DNA of 34,029 nucleotides from JBJKSO01 sp046703825 (GCA_046703825.1 JBJKSO010000011.1:1-34029), one strand, 5' to 3'. Shown: positions 15,726 to 23,237, counted from the first letter of the stretch. Notes: generated from the letters alone by a model not told the origin. Program-made: numbers and translations.

Positions 15726-16100
15726 TCAGGCCTGGAGCCGGGAAGCCGCCTCGTCCACGTCGATCTCCCCGCGCGCCAGCGCCTGCATCACCTCGACCGG
15801 CGATTCCGGGACCGGCTCCAGCCTCGACTCCAGCCCCAGCTTGAGCAGCACCGCGTCCACCCGCGCGCGGGCGGTCGGGTAGCTAACCCCCAGCTGGCGC
15901 TCCAGCGACTTCAGGTTGCCGCGCGAACTCAGGAATTGGCGCAGGACGGCGAGGTCCTCGGCCGCCAGGCTGCAGAACTCACAGGGCTGGAAGTCGCCCG
16001 AAAGTTCGGTCCCGCAGGCATGGCAGGCGAGCTTGGTCAGGTGGAGCACCTCGCCGCAGACCGGGCAGGTGCGCGGGGGGCGGTGACCGGACTCGTTCAT
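15726..16100 (-). CDS. DUF2089-family zinc-ribbon/HTH protein
   Basis: A 124-residue protein. Cysteines at 12, 15, 26 and 29 form a zinc ribbon (CPVC...CHAC), with a further CEFC pair at 40 and 43. Residues ~48-92 read as a helix-turn-helix (NLKSLERQLGVSYPTARARV), the hallmark of DUF2089. The C-terminal segment (104-122, ALARGEIDVDEAASRL) resembles the N-terminus of the protein encoded just upstream. Start ATG 16100 overlaps the stop of that gene as ATGA, so the two are translationally coupled. It is probably a DNA-binding regulator of the pair; that is inferred from the fold and context. Confidence 0.9.
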   Translation of the reverse strand: MNESGHRPPRTCPVCGEVLHLTKLACHACGTELSGDFQPCEFCSLAAEDLAVLRQFLSSRGNLKSLERQLGVSYPTARARVDAVLLKLGLESRLEPVPESPVEVMQALARGEIDVDEAASRLQA

Positions 16101-16867
16101 CCCTCCTCCACCCAGACCGCCCCGGCGGTGGTGTCCACCTCGAGCCGGGCGCTGCCGGCACCGACCACGGCCTCGCCCATGGTGCCGCCCGCGGTCCAGC
16201 CCTCGTGGAGGCTGTTCTGGTCCCCGGGCAGGGATATGCGCCCCAGGGTGCTGCGCGCGATCACCCGGACGCTCGAGCCCCGCTCCAGCCGCACCTTCAC
16301 GGTACCGGCCTCGCAGTGCACCACCGACTCGCCCTCGGTCAGGACCCCGGAGGCGTTGACGGTGCCCCAGGTCACGTCCAGGTCCAGCGGGCTGGCGAAT
16401 CCCTCGACCTTGGCGCTGCCCGCCTGGATCTCGGCGTGGATCGGGCCCTTGACGTCCTTGACGCTCAAGAGCCCGGCGGTCATCTTGACCTCGAGCGCCA
16501 GAGCCGGGTTCATGTGCACCTCGACCGGACGCAGCAGCGTCTCCGCCCGAGACTGGCCCCAGCCCTCGCGGCCCGGCCAGTGGAAGGAGAAGCCGGACGG
16601 GTCCAGCGACACCCCCTCGATCACCAGGGTGTCCCCCTCGCGCCGGGCCCGGTGGGGTCCGGTCGCGACCGCCTCCCGCACCGCGGCATCGCCGAAGACG
16701 CGGGTGGGCTGGAAGATCCCGGTGAGCCGCACCCGGCGCAGCTCCGGCTCGCTCACCGTGACCGCCCGGCCCGCCCGCAGCTTCTCCATCTCTTGGGCCG
16801 CCTCGTCAGGGCTGAGCTCGCCCTTGGCCACCCGGTCCAGGATTGCCCTCAGCTCATCGTCGCTCAT
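16097..16867 (-). CDS. DUF4097-like beta-helical protein with SHOCT-like N-terminus
   Basis: A 256-residue protein. The first 30 residues contain a short helical motif (ILDRVAKGELSPDEAAQEME) of the kind that precedes DUF4097-type and related proteins. The rest is a series of short beta strands with repeated turns (LSVKDVKGPIHAEIQAGSA, VTWGTVNASG, CEAGTVKVRLERGSSV), indicating a right-handed beta-solenoid as in DUF4097 adhesin-like proteins. No signal peptide is visible. It is transcribed from a strong promoter right at its ATG (16874-16902) and is coupled to the DUF2089 regulator downstream. DUF2089-DUF4097 pairs occur in other Gram-positive genomes; their role is unknown to me. Confidence 0.75.
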   Translation of the reverse strand: MSDDELRAILDRVAKGELSPDEAAQEMEKLRAGRAVTVSEPELRRVRLTGIFQPTRVFGDAAVREAVATGPHRARREGDTLVIEGVSLDPSGFSFHWPGREGWGQSRAETLLRPVEVHMNPALALEVKMTAGLLSVKDVKGPIHAEIQAGSAKVEGFASPLDLDVTWGTVNASGVLTEGESVVHCEAGTVKVRLERGSSVRVIARSTLGRISLPGDQNSLHEGWTAGGTMGEAVVGAGSARLEVDTTAGAVWVEEG

Positions 16868-16873
16868 TGCGCC

Positions 16874-16902
16874 TTTTTAACCCGGCGCTGCCATTCTGTC
16901 AA
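16874..16902 (-). promoter_or_regulatory. Strong sigma-70-type promoter giving a leaderless transcript
   Basis: On the minus strand a perfect TTGACA (complement of 16897-16902) is followed by exactly 17 bases and TAAAAA (complement of 16874-16879, 4 of 6 to TATAAT). The expected transcription start, 6-7 bases further, is the A of the ATG at 16867, so no 5' leader or ribosome binding site is available. Confidence 0.8.
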
Positions 16903-16970
16903 TCACCCACTGCCATTTTTCTGCCTTCCCGCCGCCTGCAATGCCTCGCCCAGGCGCCTACGATCAGGGG

Positions 16971-17258
16971 ATGAGCTCGAAGGCAGCCGCGGCGGATCAA
17001 GGCATCCCCCAACCGCCCCGATTCACCAGGACCGAGCTGGCGGTGTGGTGCGTGTACGCGGTGATCGCCGGCCTGCTGGTCGCCATCCCGCTGCTGCGCC
17101 ACCACCTCGACGTGGAGGACCTGGCCGCCTGGGTGCTCCTGCTGGGCGCAGCGGGGATGAGCGCCGCCTGGCTGCGCACCGGCGAACTCCGCTGCCAGGA
17201 GTGGCTCCTGCCCGAGGACTACGAGCTGTTTCTCAAGCAGATCCGCGGCCGGGGCTGA
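16971..17258 (+). CDS. Small two-helix membrane protein of unknown function
   Basis: A 95-residue protein. After a short polar N-terminus (PPRFTRTE) there are two transmembrane segments: LAVWCVYAVIAGLLVAIPLL and a second, AAWVLLLGAAGMSAAWL, joined by a short acidic loop. The C-terminus (EWLLPEDYELFLKQIRG) is amphipathic. I recognise no family. A TACGAT -10-like hexamer (16959-16964) ends 6 bases before the ATG, so this gene also appears to be leaderless. It diverges from the DUF4097-like gene, and its 3' end overlaps the convergent DtxR-like gene by 26 bases. Confidence 0.65.
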   Translation: MSSKAAAADQGIPQPPRFTRTELAVWCVYAVIAGLLVAIPLLRHHLDVEDLAAWVLLLGAAGMSAAWLRTGELRCQEWLLPEDYELFLKQIRGRG

Positions 17259-17934
17259 CCTCAACCCAGACCGCGCGGGCGGCCCCCATGCCGAGCGCGA
17301 TCCGCCGGTCGTCCACCGCCAGCCAGACCGCGTCCGCGGCTGGGGCGGGGTGCACCTCCACCACCACGCCGGGCCGCAGGCCCTCTTGGTCCAGCAGGCG
17401 CAGCAGCTGGGGGGCCTCGCGCTCCGCCACCTCGGAGATGCGCGATATCACCGCCTGCCGGCCGGGCTCGGCCTGGCACAGGTTGACCAGCTGGCGCTCC
17501 GGCGCCTGCGCACCGGGGATGTCGTTGCCGTGCGGGCAGGTGGCCGGCCGGCCCAGCTGCGCGTAGATCCGATCCAGCACCAGGTCGGAGAAGAAGTGCG
17601 ACATCCGGCCCGCCTCCTGGTCCGCGGTGGCCCAGTCCAGCCCGAGTACGTCGGTGAGCCAGCGCTCCACCACCCGGTGGCGACGCACCACCTCGGCGGC
17701 CGCCGCCTCTCCCGCCTCGGTGAGCCGGATCAAGTGGTCGGGCCCGAAGCTGATCAGCCCGTCCTCGCGCAGGCGCTGCACTCCCACGCTGACGGTGGGC
17801 GCGCTCACCCCGAGCCAGTCGGCCAGCCGCGAGCCGCGCACCGCCTCCCCTTCGTGGGAGATGTAATAGGCGGCCTCCAGGTACCGGGCCACGGTCGCCG
17901 AGACCGCGGCCGAAGAATTCCGACTTGACGACAC
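17233..17934 (-). CDS. DtxR-family metal-dependent-type repressor with altered metal sites
   Basis: A 233-residue regulator with the three parts of DtxR/IdeR: winged helix (RGSRLADWLGVSAPTVSVGV), a dimerisation domain (ending CPHGNDIPG), and a C-terminal FeoA/SH3-like domain (~155-230). Compared with DtxR, the ancillary-site His79 and Glu83 are kept (RRHRVVERWL), but the primary-site Met10, Cys102 and Glu105 are Arg, Gly and Ser (EAGRMSHFF), and His98 is Asp. It may sense metal differently or not at all. GTG 17934 is preferred over TTG 17943 because TAGGGG lies 9 bases before it. It diverges from the FTR1 iron permease across a 70-base region with two perfect palindromes, its likely operator. 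Confidence 0.9.
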   Translation of the reverse strand: MSSSRNSSAAVSATVARYLEAAYYISHEGEAVRGSRLADWLGVSAPTVSVGVQRLREDGLISFGPDHLIRLTEAGEAAAAEVVRRHRVVERWLTDVLGLDWATADQEAGRMSHFFSDLVLDRIYAQLGRPATCPHGNDIPGAQAPERQLVNLCQAEPGRQAVISRISEVAEREAPQLLRLLDQEGLRPGVVVEVHPAPAADAVWLAVDDRRIALGMGAARAVWVEVSPGRGSA

Positions 17935-17952
17935 GGATTTCAACCCCTAGCG

Positions 17953-17966
17953 TTAGCAGCTGCTAA
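17953..17966. promoter_or_regulatory. Perfect 14-bp palindrome, putative DtxR-like operator
   Basis: TTAGCAGCTGCTAA equals its own reverse complement. Its TTAGC half-site recurs on the minus strand at 17984-17988, close to the FTR1 ribosome binding site. DtxR/IdeR boxes also begin with TTAG half-sites, so this is a good candidate binding site controlling both divergent genes. Confidence 0.65.
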
Positions 17967-17971
17967 GTACG

Positions 17972-17983
17972 CGGTACGTACCG
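17972..17983. promoter_or_regulatory. Second perfect palindrome in the dtxR/FTR1 gap
   Basis: CGGTACGTACCG is self-complementary over 12 bases and lies 5 bases after the first palindrome, between it and the FTR1 ribosome binding site AAGGAGG (17987-17993). It may be a second operator or an extension of the first. Confidence 0.5.
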
Positions 17984-18004
17984 GCTAAGGAGGCCGTCCC
18001 CCCG

Positions 18005-18871
18005 TTGCTGCCGACCTTCGTGATTTTCCTACGGGAGGGGGTGGAGGCCAGCATGATCGTCGCCATCCTGCTCGCCTACCTGTCGCGCAGCGGCCACCGC
18101 GAGCACTTCGGCGATGTCTTTTTGGGGGTTGGTGCGGCTCTGCTGCTGGCCTTCGGCGGCGGGGCGGCCGCGTTTTTGGTCATCAGGACCTACGAGGGCT
18201 CCCGGGTGCAGACCCTCTTCGAGACCTTCACCTACCTGCTGGCCGCCGGGGTGCTCACCTACATGACCTTCTGGATGCACTCCCACGCCCGCTCGCTTTC
18301 TGCCGAGCTGCGCCAGCGCGCCGACCAGGCGATCGGACGGAGGGCGCGGGTGAGTCTGGCCCTGGTGGCGTTCCAGGCGGTCGGGCGCGAGGGGCTGGAG
18401 ACGGTGGTCTTCACCTTGGCGATCTTCTTCGCCGCCTCCGGGACCACCAGCAACTTCGCCGCCTCGGTGCCGGCGGCGGCGCTGGGCGCCGCTCTGGGCC
18501 TGGCCGGCGCGCTGCTCCTGGCCATCGCCATCTACAGGCTGGGACATCGCATCAACCTGGGCCGGTTCTTCAAGTGGGTGGGGACGCTGCTGATGTTCTT
18601 CGCCGCCGGCCTGCTGGCGGACGCGATCGAGAACCTGCAGCAGCTGCACTGGCTGCCCTTCCTCAGCCACCCGCTGTGGGACACCTCCACCCAGCTCAGC
18701 CAGGGGGGCGCGCTGGGCGACGTGCTGCACACCTTCTTGGGCTACGCCGCCCGGCCCACCCCGCTGCAAGTGGTCATCTATCTCGCCTACCTGGCGGCCG
18801 CGGTCGGCGGGTTCGTGTGGATCTCGCGCCGGCCGCGGACCGCGACCGCGGGCCAGCGGTCCACCGCCTGA
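18005..18871 (+). CDS. FTR1/EfeU-family iron permease
   Basis: Inner-membrane iron transporter of 288 residues with about seven helices. Both REGxE signature motifs that bind iron during transport are intact: REGVE at 10-14 and REGLE at 128-132. FTR1/EfeU proteins import ferric iron, often together with a ferroxidase (EfeO/EfeB in bacteria); neither partner is visible here, although the next gene encodes a diiron protein. The TTG start at 18005 follows AAGGAGG (17987-17993) by 11 bases. Regulation is likely by the divergent DtxR-family protein through the palindromes at 17953-17983. Confidence 0.93.
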   Translation: MLPTFVIFLREGVEASMIVAILLAYLSRSGHREHFGDVFLGVGAALLLAFGGGAAAFLVIRTYEGSRVQTLFETFTYLLAAGVLTYMTFWMHSHARSLSAELRQRADQAIGRRARVSLALVAFQAVGREGLETVVFTLAIFFAASGTTSNFAASVPAAALGAALGLAGALLLAIAIYRLGHRINLGRFFKWVGTLLMFFAAGLLADAIENLQQLHWLPFLSHPLWDTSTQLSQGGALGDVLHTFLGYAARPTPLQVVIYLAYLAAAVGGFVWISRRPRTATAGQRSTA

Positions 18872-18936
18872 GCCGGATCTGACCCGCAGCGGTGGCGGGC
18901 TTAGCATGAGCAGGACCAAAGCCACGGGAGCGGGCC

Positions 18937-19974
18937 ATGAGCACTAGGCACAACATCCACGAGGACATCGTCCTCGACTTCTTGGGCGACCCGCCGGAGA
19001 TCGAGGCCGGGAACATCTACCCGATCGAGTGGCACGAGCAGACCCCGCAGCTCACCGACATCTACGAGAAGGCCAAGCGGGACGTTTGGAATCCCTCCCA
19101 CCTGCCCTGGGACGAGCTGGACCCCAAGGAGTGGAGTGAGGAGGAGCGGCTCGGGATGATGTACTGGTTCGGGGTTCTGGCCAACTTCGACGCCTCCGGA
19201 CCCGCCGTCTTCGCCAAGGCGATGGTGCGCAGCTACGAGCTGCACGAGGAGGACCCGCTGCGGCGCTGCCTCTCGTCGGTGGTGCGGGACGAGCAGAACC
19301 ACGAGGAGGTCTGCGGCCGCATGATCCAGCGCCTCTGGCGCGGCGGCCCCACCAGCTTCGAGCCGCGCACCGAGCTGGAGCGGCTGGCGGTGCGCAACCT
19401 CAAGTGGCTCTACTACAACGGCGCCCGTTACTGGAACGGCTACAGCCAGGCGCTGTACCGCTACCCGCTGGCGATCCTCTTCTCCTCCTTCCTCATGGGT
19501 GAGGTCGCCTCCTCCACCCTCTTCCACCACATGTTTCGGCACTCCAGCCACCCGGTCTTCCAGCAGGCGTTTCGCAACATCGGCAAGGACGAGGCGCGCC
19601 ACCAGGCCATCTGCATGCGCATGTTGGAGAACCACTTCCAGCACATCTCCGCCGACGAGAAGCAGCTGGTGACCAAGCAGCTGCGGGCGGGCTTCGTCTT
19701 CCTGTCGATGATCCTGTTTGAGCCCCCCGACCAGTTCTGGATCATTCCCCCCGACTTCGCCGACGTCCACCACAAGATGGAGGACATCGCCCGCGGGGCC
19801 GGGCTGGGAGTCGCCACCCTGGAGCAGAAGACCGAGAACTGGAAGCAGGCCATGCTCAAGATGAAGGCGATCGTGGAGAAGCACGGCATCGCCTTTCCCG
19901 CCATGCCCGAGGTGGGCATCAGCGGCGCCGAGGTGCCGGACTTTTCCGAGGAGGACTTGATCCCGGTCTTCTGA
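18937..19974 (+). CDS. R2/ferritin-like diiron oxidase-type protein
   Basis: A 345-residue four-helix diiron protein. Likely metal ligands are D85, E119-x-x-H122 (DEQNH), E189 (FLMGEVASS) and E219-x-x-H222 (DEARH), spaced as in ribonucleotide reductase R2 (84/115/118/204/238/241). The residue four after the first His, the radical Tyr in class Ia R2, is C126 here, so a classical R2 role is unlikely. There is no catalytic-subunit gene nearby and no R2 C-terminal tail. It is more likely an R2-like or desaturase/N-oxygenase-like oxidase. Start ATG 18937 has GGGAGCGG just upstream. It lies 65 bases after the iron permease, in the same direction, suggesting linked iron supply. Confidence 0.8.
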   Translation: MSTRHNIHEDIVLDFLGDPPEIEAGNIYPIEWHEQTPQLTDIYEKAKRDVWNPSHLPWDELDPKEWSEEERLGMMYWFGVLANFDASGPAVFAKAMVRSYELHEEDPLRRCLSSVVRDEQNHEEVCGRMIQRLWRGGPTSFEPRTELERLAVRNLKWLYYNGARYWNGYSQALYRYPLAILFSSFLMGEVASSTLFHHMFRHSSHPVFQQAFRNIGKDEARHQAICMRMLENHFQHISADEKQLVTKQLRAGFVFLSMILFEPPDQFWIIPPDFADVHHKMEDIARGAGLGVATLEQKTENWKQAMLKMKAIVEKHGIAFPAMPEVGISGAEVPDFSEEDLIPVF

Positions 19975-20127
19975 CCGGTGCGCCCCGCTGTCGGCGCCGT
20001 CACGAATGTCGGCTCGCACTCCTCAGCCGGATCCCAACCTTTTGCCGCCGAAATTGCGTACCCTCCCAGCGACTGCCGGTCGCCTACCCTCGCGGGGTGG
20101 GTTAGAACTGCCTGGAGAAACTGCCAG

Positions 20128-21489
20128 ATGACCGAGATCCTCACTATCGCCACCCCGGAGCTGGGGGATCGCAGCTACTTGGTCTGGAGCGGACCTAGTG
20201 CGGTGGTGGTCGACCCGCAGCGGGACCTGGACCGGATCCTGGCGGAGCTCCAGCGGCTCGAGCTGCGGCTGGAGCTGGTGCTGGAAACCCACCTCCACAA
20301 CGACTATGTCAGCGGCGGCCTCGAGCTCTCGCGGCGCACCGGCGCCGAATATGCGGTGGCTGGCGGCGAGGAGGCGTCCTACCCCTGCATCGCGGTGCGG
20401 GAGGGCACCCACCTGCAGGCGGGTAGCCTGCGCTTCTTGGCGCTGGCCACGCCCGGACACACGGTGGGCCACTGCAGCTACCTGCTGCAGGGCAGCGACG
20501 GCGCCGGCGCCGTCTTCACCGGCGGTTCGATGCTCTACGGCAACGTCGGGCGCACCGACCTGGTCTCGGCCGAGCTGACCGAGCCGCTGAGCCGCCAGCA
20601 GCATCGATCGGTGCGGCGGCTGGCCCGCGACCTGGCGGAGATGGTCACGGTTCACCCCACCCACGGTTTCGGCAGCTTCTGCGCTTCGGGCGAGACCAAG
20701 CAGGTGACATCGAGCACGGTGGGCGAGGAGCGCCGCGAGAACCTGGCCTGCACCATCGACAGCGAGGACGAGTTCGTCCGGGTGCTGCTGGCTGGACTAG
20801 GGGCTTTTCCCAGCTACTACGCCCACATGGGCCTGATCAACCGGGCCGGACCCAGCGCGCTTGATCTGAGCCCCCCGGTCCGCCTGGATCCCCAGGAGGT
20901 GTGGCGGCGGGCCGGGACCCCGGAGTGGGTGGTGGACCTGCGGCCCCGGCAGCAGTTCGCCAAGAGCCACCTGCGGGGCAGCGTCTGCGTGGAGTACGAC
21001 CCGGAGATGTTCACCGCCTACCTGGGGTGGGTGCTGCCCTGGGGAACGCCGATCACGCTCCTGGCCGAGGACGAGCAGCAGGCCGGTGAGGCCCAGCGGA
21101 GCCTGGCCCGCATCGGCATCGACCGCCCCAGCGGAGTGGCCTTCTACTCGGAGCTCGACAGCAGCGACCCCAGCTGGCAGGCCTCGTACCCGCTGCTGGA
21201 CTTCCGGGCCCTGGCCAGCTCCCAGCAGAAAGCCTCGGTGATCGACGTGCGCACCGACGACGAGTGGAGCCAGGGGCACCTGAGCGGGGCCACCCATGTG
21301 CCACTGGCGCAGCTGCCGGAGGCGACGGAAGACCTCCCCCCGGGCCCCTTGGCAGTCCACTGCCAGCGCGGCTACCGGGCGGCCATCGCCGCCAGCCTGC
21401 TGGCCCGGGCCGGCCGTGACGTGGTGCTGGTGTCGGACGACTTCGAGGCGGCCGAAGCCGCCGGGCTCACGATCGAGTCCCGGGCCTGA
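20128..21489 (+). CDS. ETHE1-like MBL-fold protein with two rhodanese domains
   Basis: A 453-residue protein. The N-terminal metallo-beta-lactamase domain resembles persulfide dioxygenase ETHE1, but HxHxDH reads HLHNDY (55-60) and the Asp of the TGD motif is Gly (FTGG, 130-133), while the third His site PGHTVGH is kept. The iron site is therefore incomplete. A first rhodanese domain (~250-330) has no active-site Cys; the second (~365-450) has C412 in VHCQRGYRA and should handle sulfane sulfur. ATG 20128 is chosen with GGAG 10 bases upstream; a longer open frame adds 50 non-conserved residues. The HNDY variant is, to my knowledge, a recurrent subfamily. Its probable role is in sulfide/persulfide metabolism. 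Confidence 0.9.
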   Translation: MTEILTIATPELGDRSYLVWSGPSAVVVDPQRDLDRILAELQRLELRLELVLETHLHNDYVSGGLELSRRTGAEYAVAGGEEASYPCIAVREGTHLQAGSLRFLALATPGHTVGHCSYLLQGSDGAGAVFTGGSMLYGNVGRTDLVSAELTEPLSRQQHRSVRRLARDLAEMVTVHPTHGFGSFCASGETKQVTSSTVGEERRENLACTIDSEDEFVRVLLAGLGAFPSYYAHMGLINRAGPSALDLSPPVRLDPQEVWRRAGTPEWVVDLRPRQQFAKSHLRGSVCVEYDPEMFTAYLGWVLPWGTPITLLAEDEQQAGEAQRSLARIGIDRPSGVAFYSELDSSDPSWQASYPLLDFRALASSQQKASVIDVRTDDEWSQGHLSGATHVPLAQLPEATEDLPPGPLAVHCQRGYRAAIAASLLARAGRDVVLVSDDFEAAEAAGLTIESRA

Positions 21490-21495
21490 GCGGCC

Positions 21496-22749
21496 TCAGC
21501 CCCCCCCGGCCGGGGGTGCCGATCCGGCCGGCACCTCGAGCGCCAGCTGGCGCAGGCTCCAGACTCCCTCACACACGTCGCGGAAACGGGTGGTTGCCGG
21601 GGCCATCCCCAGGCGGATCCGGTCCGGCTGGCGGAAGTCGGTGATCACCCCGCGCTCCAGCAGCCGGAGGCAGAGCGATTCCGCGTCGGGATGGGAAACG
21701 CCGATGTGCGCCCCCCGCGACGCCGCCGCCCGTGGCGAAGTGAGCTGAAACCCGGCCTCCACCAGCCAGAGGTCGAAAAGACCCACCGCGAAGTCGGTCA
21801 GCTGCTCGGCCTTGGCCCGCAGCGCCTCCACCCCCGCCGCCGCCAGCACCTCGAGGCTGGCCTCCAGCACCCGCAGCCCCAGGATCGGCGGCGTGCCGGT
21901 GAGGTAGCGCCGGACGTCGTCCAGCGGTTGGTAGTGCGGTCCCATAAGGAACTGATCCCTCTGCCCGAACCAGCCCCAGACCGGCTGGCGCAGCTGCGGC
22001 TGAAGCTCACGGCGGACGTAGAGGAAAGCGGGAGCGCCGGGTCCACCCGCAAGGTACTTGTAGGTGCATCCCACCGCCAAATCGCAGCCGTCCTGGTCCA
22101 AGCGGATGGGCACCACCCCGGCGGCGTGGGAAAGATCCCAGAGCACCCGGGCTCCCACCGCCGCCGCCGCCCGGTTGATCGCCGCCATGTCGGCCAGCGC
22201 CGACGAGCGGTAGTCGACCTGCGAGAGGAGTACCAGCGCCACCCGGTCATCGAGCGCCGAGCTCAGCGCCTCGGCGTCGGGGCCGTGCACGGGATCGAAG
22301 TCCACCGAGCGCAGCTGGAATCCCCGCGAAGCCGCCAGCCCTTCCAGCACGTAGCGGTCGGTGGGGAAGTTGCCGCGGTCGCCGACGATGACCCGGCGCT
22401 CCCGGGGCGACCCGTCCAACACCGCGGCGGCCAGCTTGAAGAGATTGACCGTGGTGCTGTCGCTGATCGCCACCTGGCCCGGGGCGGCGCCAAGAAAGTC
22501 CGAACCGAGCCGGTCACCCACGCGAAGCGGCAGGTCCAGCCAGGAGTCCCAAGAGCCGACCAGACCGGTGGCCCACTCCTGCTCGATCAGCTGCCGCGCC
22601 CGCCCCATCGCTGCCCGCGGGGCCATGCCCAGGGAGTTGCCGTCCAGGTAGATGCGGTCGGCGGGTCGAACGAACGACTCCGCCAATTCGGCCAGAGGAT
22701 CCTGGGCGTCCAGGCGCGCGGCCTGGGCCAGTTGTTCGTCGTGGCTCAT
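21496..22749 (-). CDS. kynU: Kynureninase
   Basis: PLP-dependent cytoplasmic enzyme of 417 residues that cleaves kynurenine (or 3-hydroxykynurenine) to anthranilate (or 3-hydroxyanthranilate) and alanine. Family blocks are clear: RIYLDGNSLGMAPRAA near the N-terminus, DSTTVNLFKLAAA, LWDLSHAAGVVPI, and GCTYKYLAGGPGAPAF with the PLP lysine at K231. The C-terminal block HIGVSHPDA and RIRLGMAPATTRF also fits. The ATG at 22749 overlaps the stop of the upstream nitrobindin-like gene (ATGA), so the pair is translationally coupled. Tryptophan dioxygenase and formamidase genes are not in the window. Its 3' end converges on the MBL-rhodanese gene with a 6-base gap. Confidence 0.95.
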   Translation of the reverse strand: MSHDEQLAQAARLDAQDPLAELAESFVRPADRIYLDGNSLGMAPRAAMGRARQLIEQEWATGLVGSWDSWLDLPLRVGDRLGSDFLGAAPGQVAISDSTTVNLFKLAAAVLDGSPRERRVIVGDRGNFPTDRYVLEGLAASRGFQLRSVDFDPVHGPDAEALSSALDDRVALVLLSQVDYRSSALADMAAINRAAAAVGARVLWDLSHAAGVVPIRLDQDGCDLAVGCTYKYLAGGPGAPAFLYVRRELQPQLRQPVWGWFGQRDQFLMGPHYQPLDDVRRYLTGTPPILGLRVLEASLEVLAAAGVEALRAKAEQLTDFAVGLFDLWLVEAGFQLTSPRAAASRGAHIGVSHPDAESLCLRLLERGVITDFRQPDRIRLGMAPATTRFRDVCEGVWSLRQLALEVPAGSAPPAGGG

Positions 22750-23225
22750 TGGGATCCCTCTGGGAGCAGCACCGATTCCGTGTGCGGTGCGAGCGGCTCG
22801 TCCGCCACCGCGATGCTGAGCAAGGAGCGCAGCCGGCCCTCACCCAGCTCCAGCCGTCGCGCCACCTTCCGCAGCGGTTTGGCGGTGGGCGTCGCCCCGA
22901 GATCGTGCATCACCAGGGTGATCACTCCGTCGACCACGGAACCGGTGTGGATTTCGACGTAGCCGGCGGGAGCGCAGACCACCAGCTCCAGCCGGCCTGA
23001 AGGCTGCACCCGCAGGAAGCCCAACTCCATGTGGCTGAGCGCCCCGGTGGCCAGGTCCCAAGTGGTCTGCTCGAGGCGGATCAGGCTGCGGTCCGGGACG
23101 CTCTCGAGGCTGAGCCGCTCCCGGTAGCGAAACTGCGGGTCGGCGAACCAAAGCCCCCTGCCCTCACCCCGCCAAGTGCCCAGGAAGGGCCGCATCAGGC
23201 TGAGCGGGTCGGGGACGCCGGTCAT
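22746..23225 (-). CDS. Nitrobindin-like (FABP-type heme-binding) protein
   Basis: A 159-residue beta-barrel protein. PFLGTWRGEGRGLW (14-27) carries the GTWxGxG signature of nitrobindin/THAP4-like proteins, followed by FRYRERLSLESV and ELGFLRVQPSGRLELVV. Nitrobindins bind heme b and react with NO or reactive nitrogen species. The usual proximal His position near the C-terminus cannot be assigned with certainty by eye. ATG 23225 is chosen because a TATCTT -10-like hexamer (complement of 23232-23237) ends 6 bases before it. It overlaps kynU by ATGA, implying matched expression and a possible functional link with kynurenine metabolism. Confidence 0.8.
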   Translation of the reverse strand: MTGVPDPLSLMRPFLGTWRGEGRGLWFADPQFRYRERLSLESVPDRSLIRLEQTTWDLATGALSHMELGFLRVQPSGRLELVVCAPAGYVEIHTGSVVDGVITLVMHDLGATPTAKPLRKVARRLELGEGRLRSLLSIAVADEPLAPHTESVLLPEGSQ

Positions 23226-23231
23226 GGACAG

Positions 23232-23237
23232 AAGATA
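23232..23237 (-). promoter_or_regulatory. -10-like hexamer of the nitrobindin/kynU operon
   Basis: TATCTT on the minus strand ends 6 bases before the ATG, so transcription should begin at or very near the start codon. No good -35 is seen. The divergent MpaB-like gene has TACCCT in the same relation to its own ATG. Confidence 0.45.

Noticed and set aside
18937..19974. Annotation as ribonucleotide reductase beta subunit (nrdB/nrdF)
   Set aside because: The radical Tyr position is Cys, the C-terminal docking tail is not evident and no nrdA/nrdE lies nearby.
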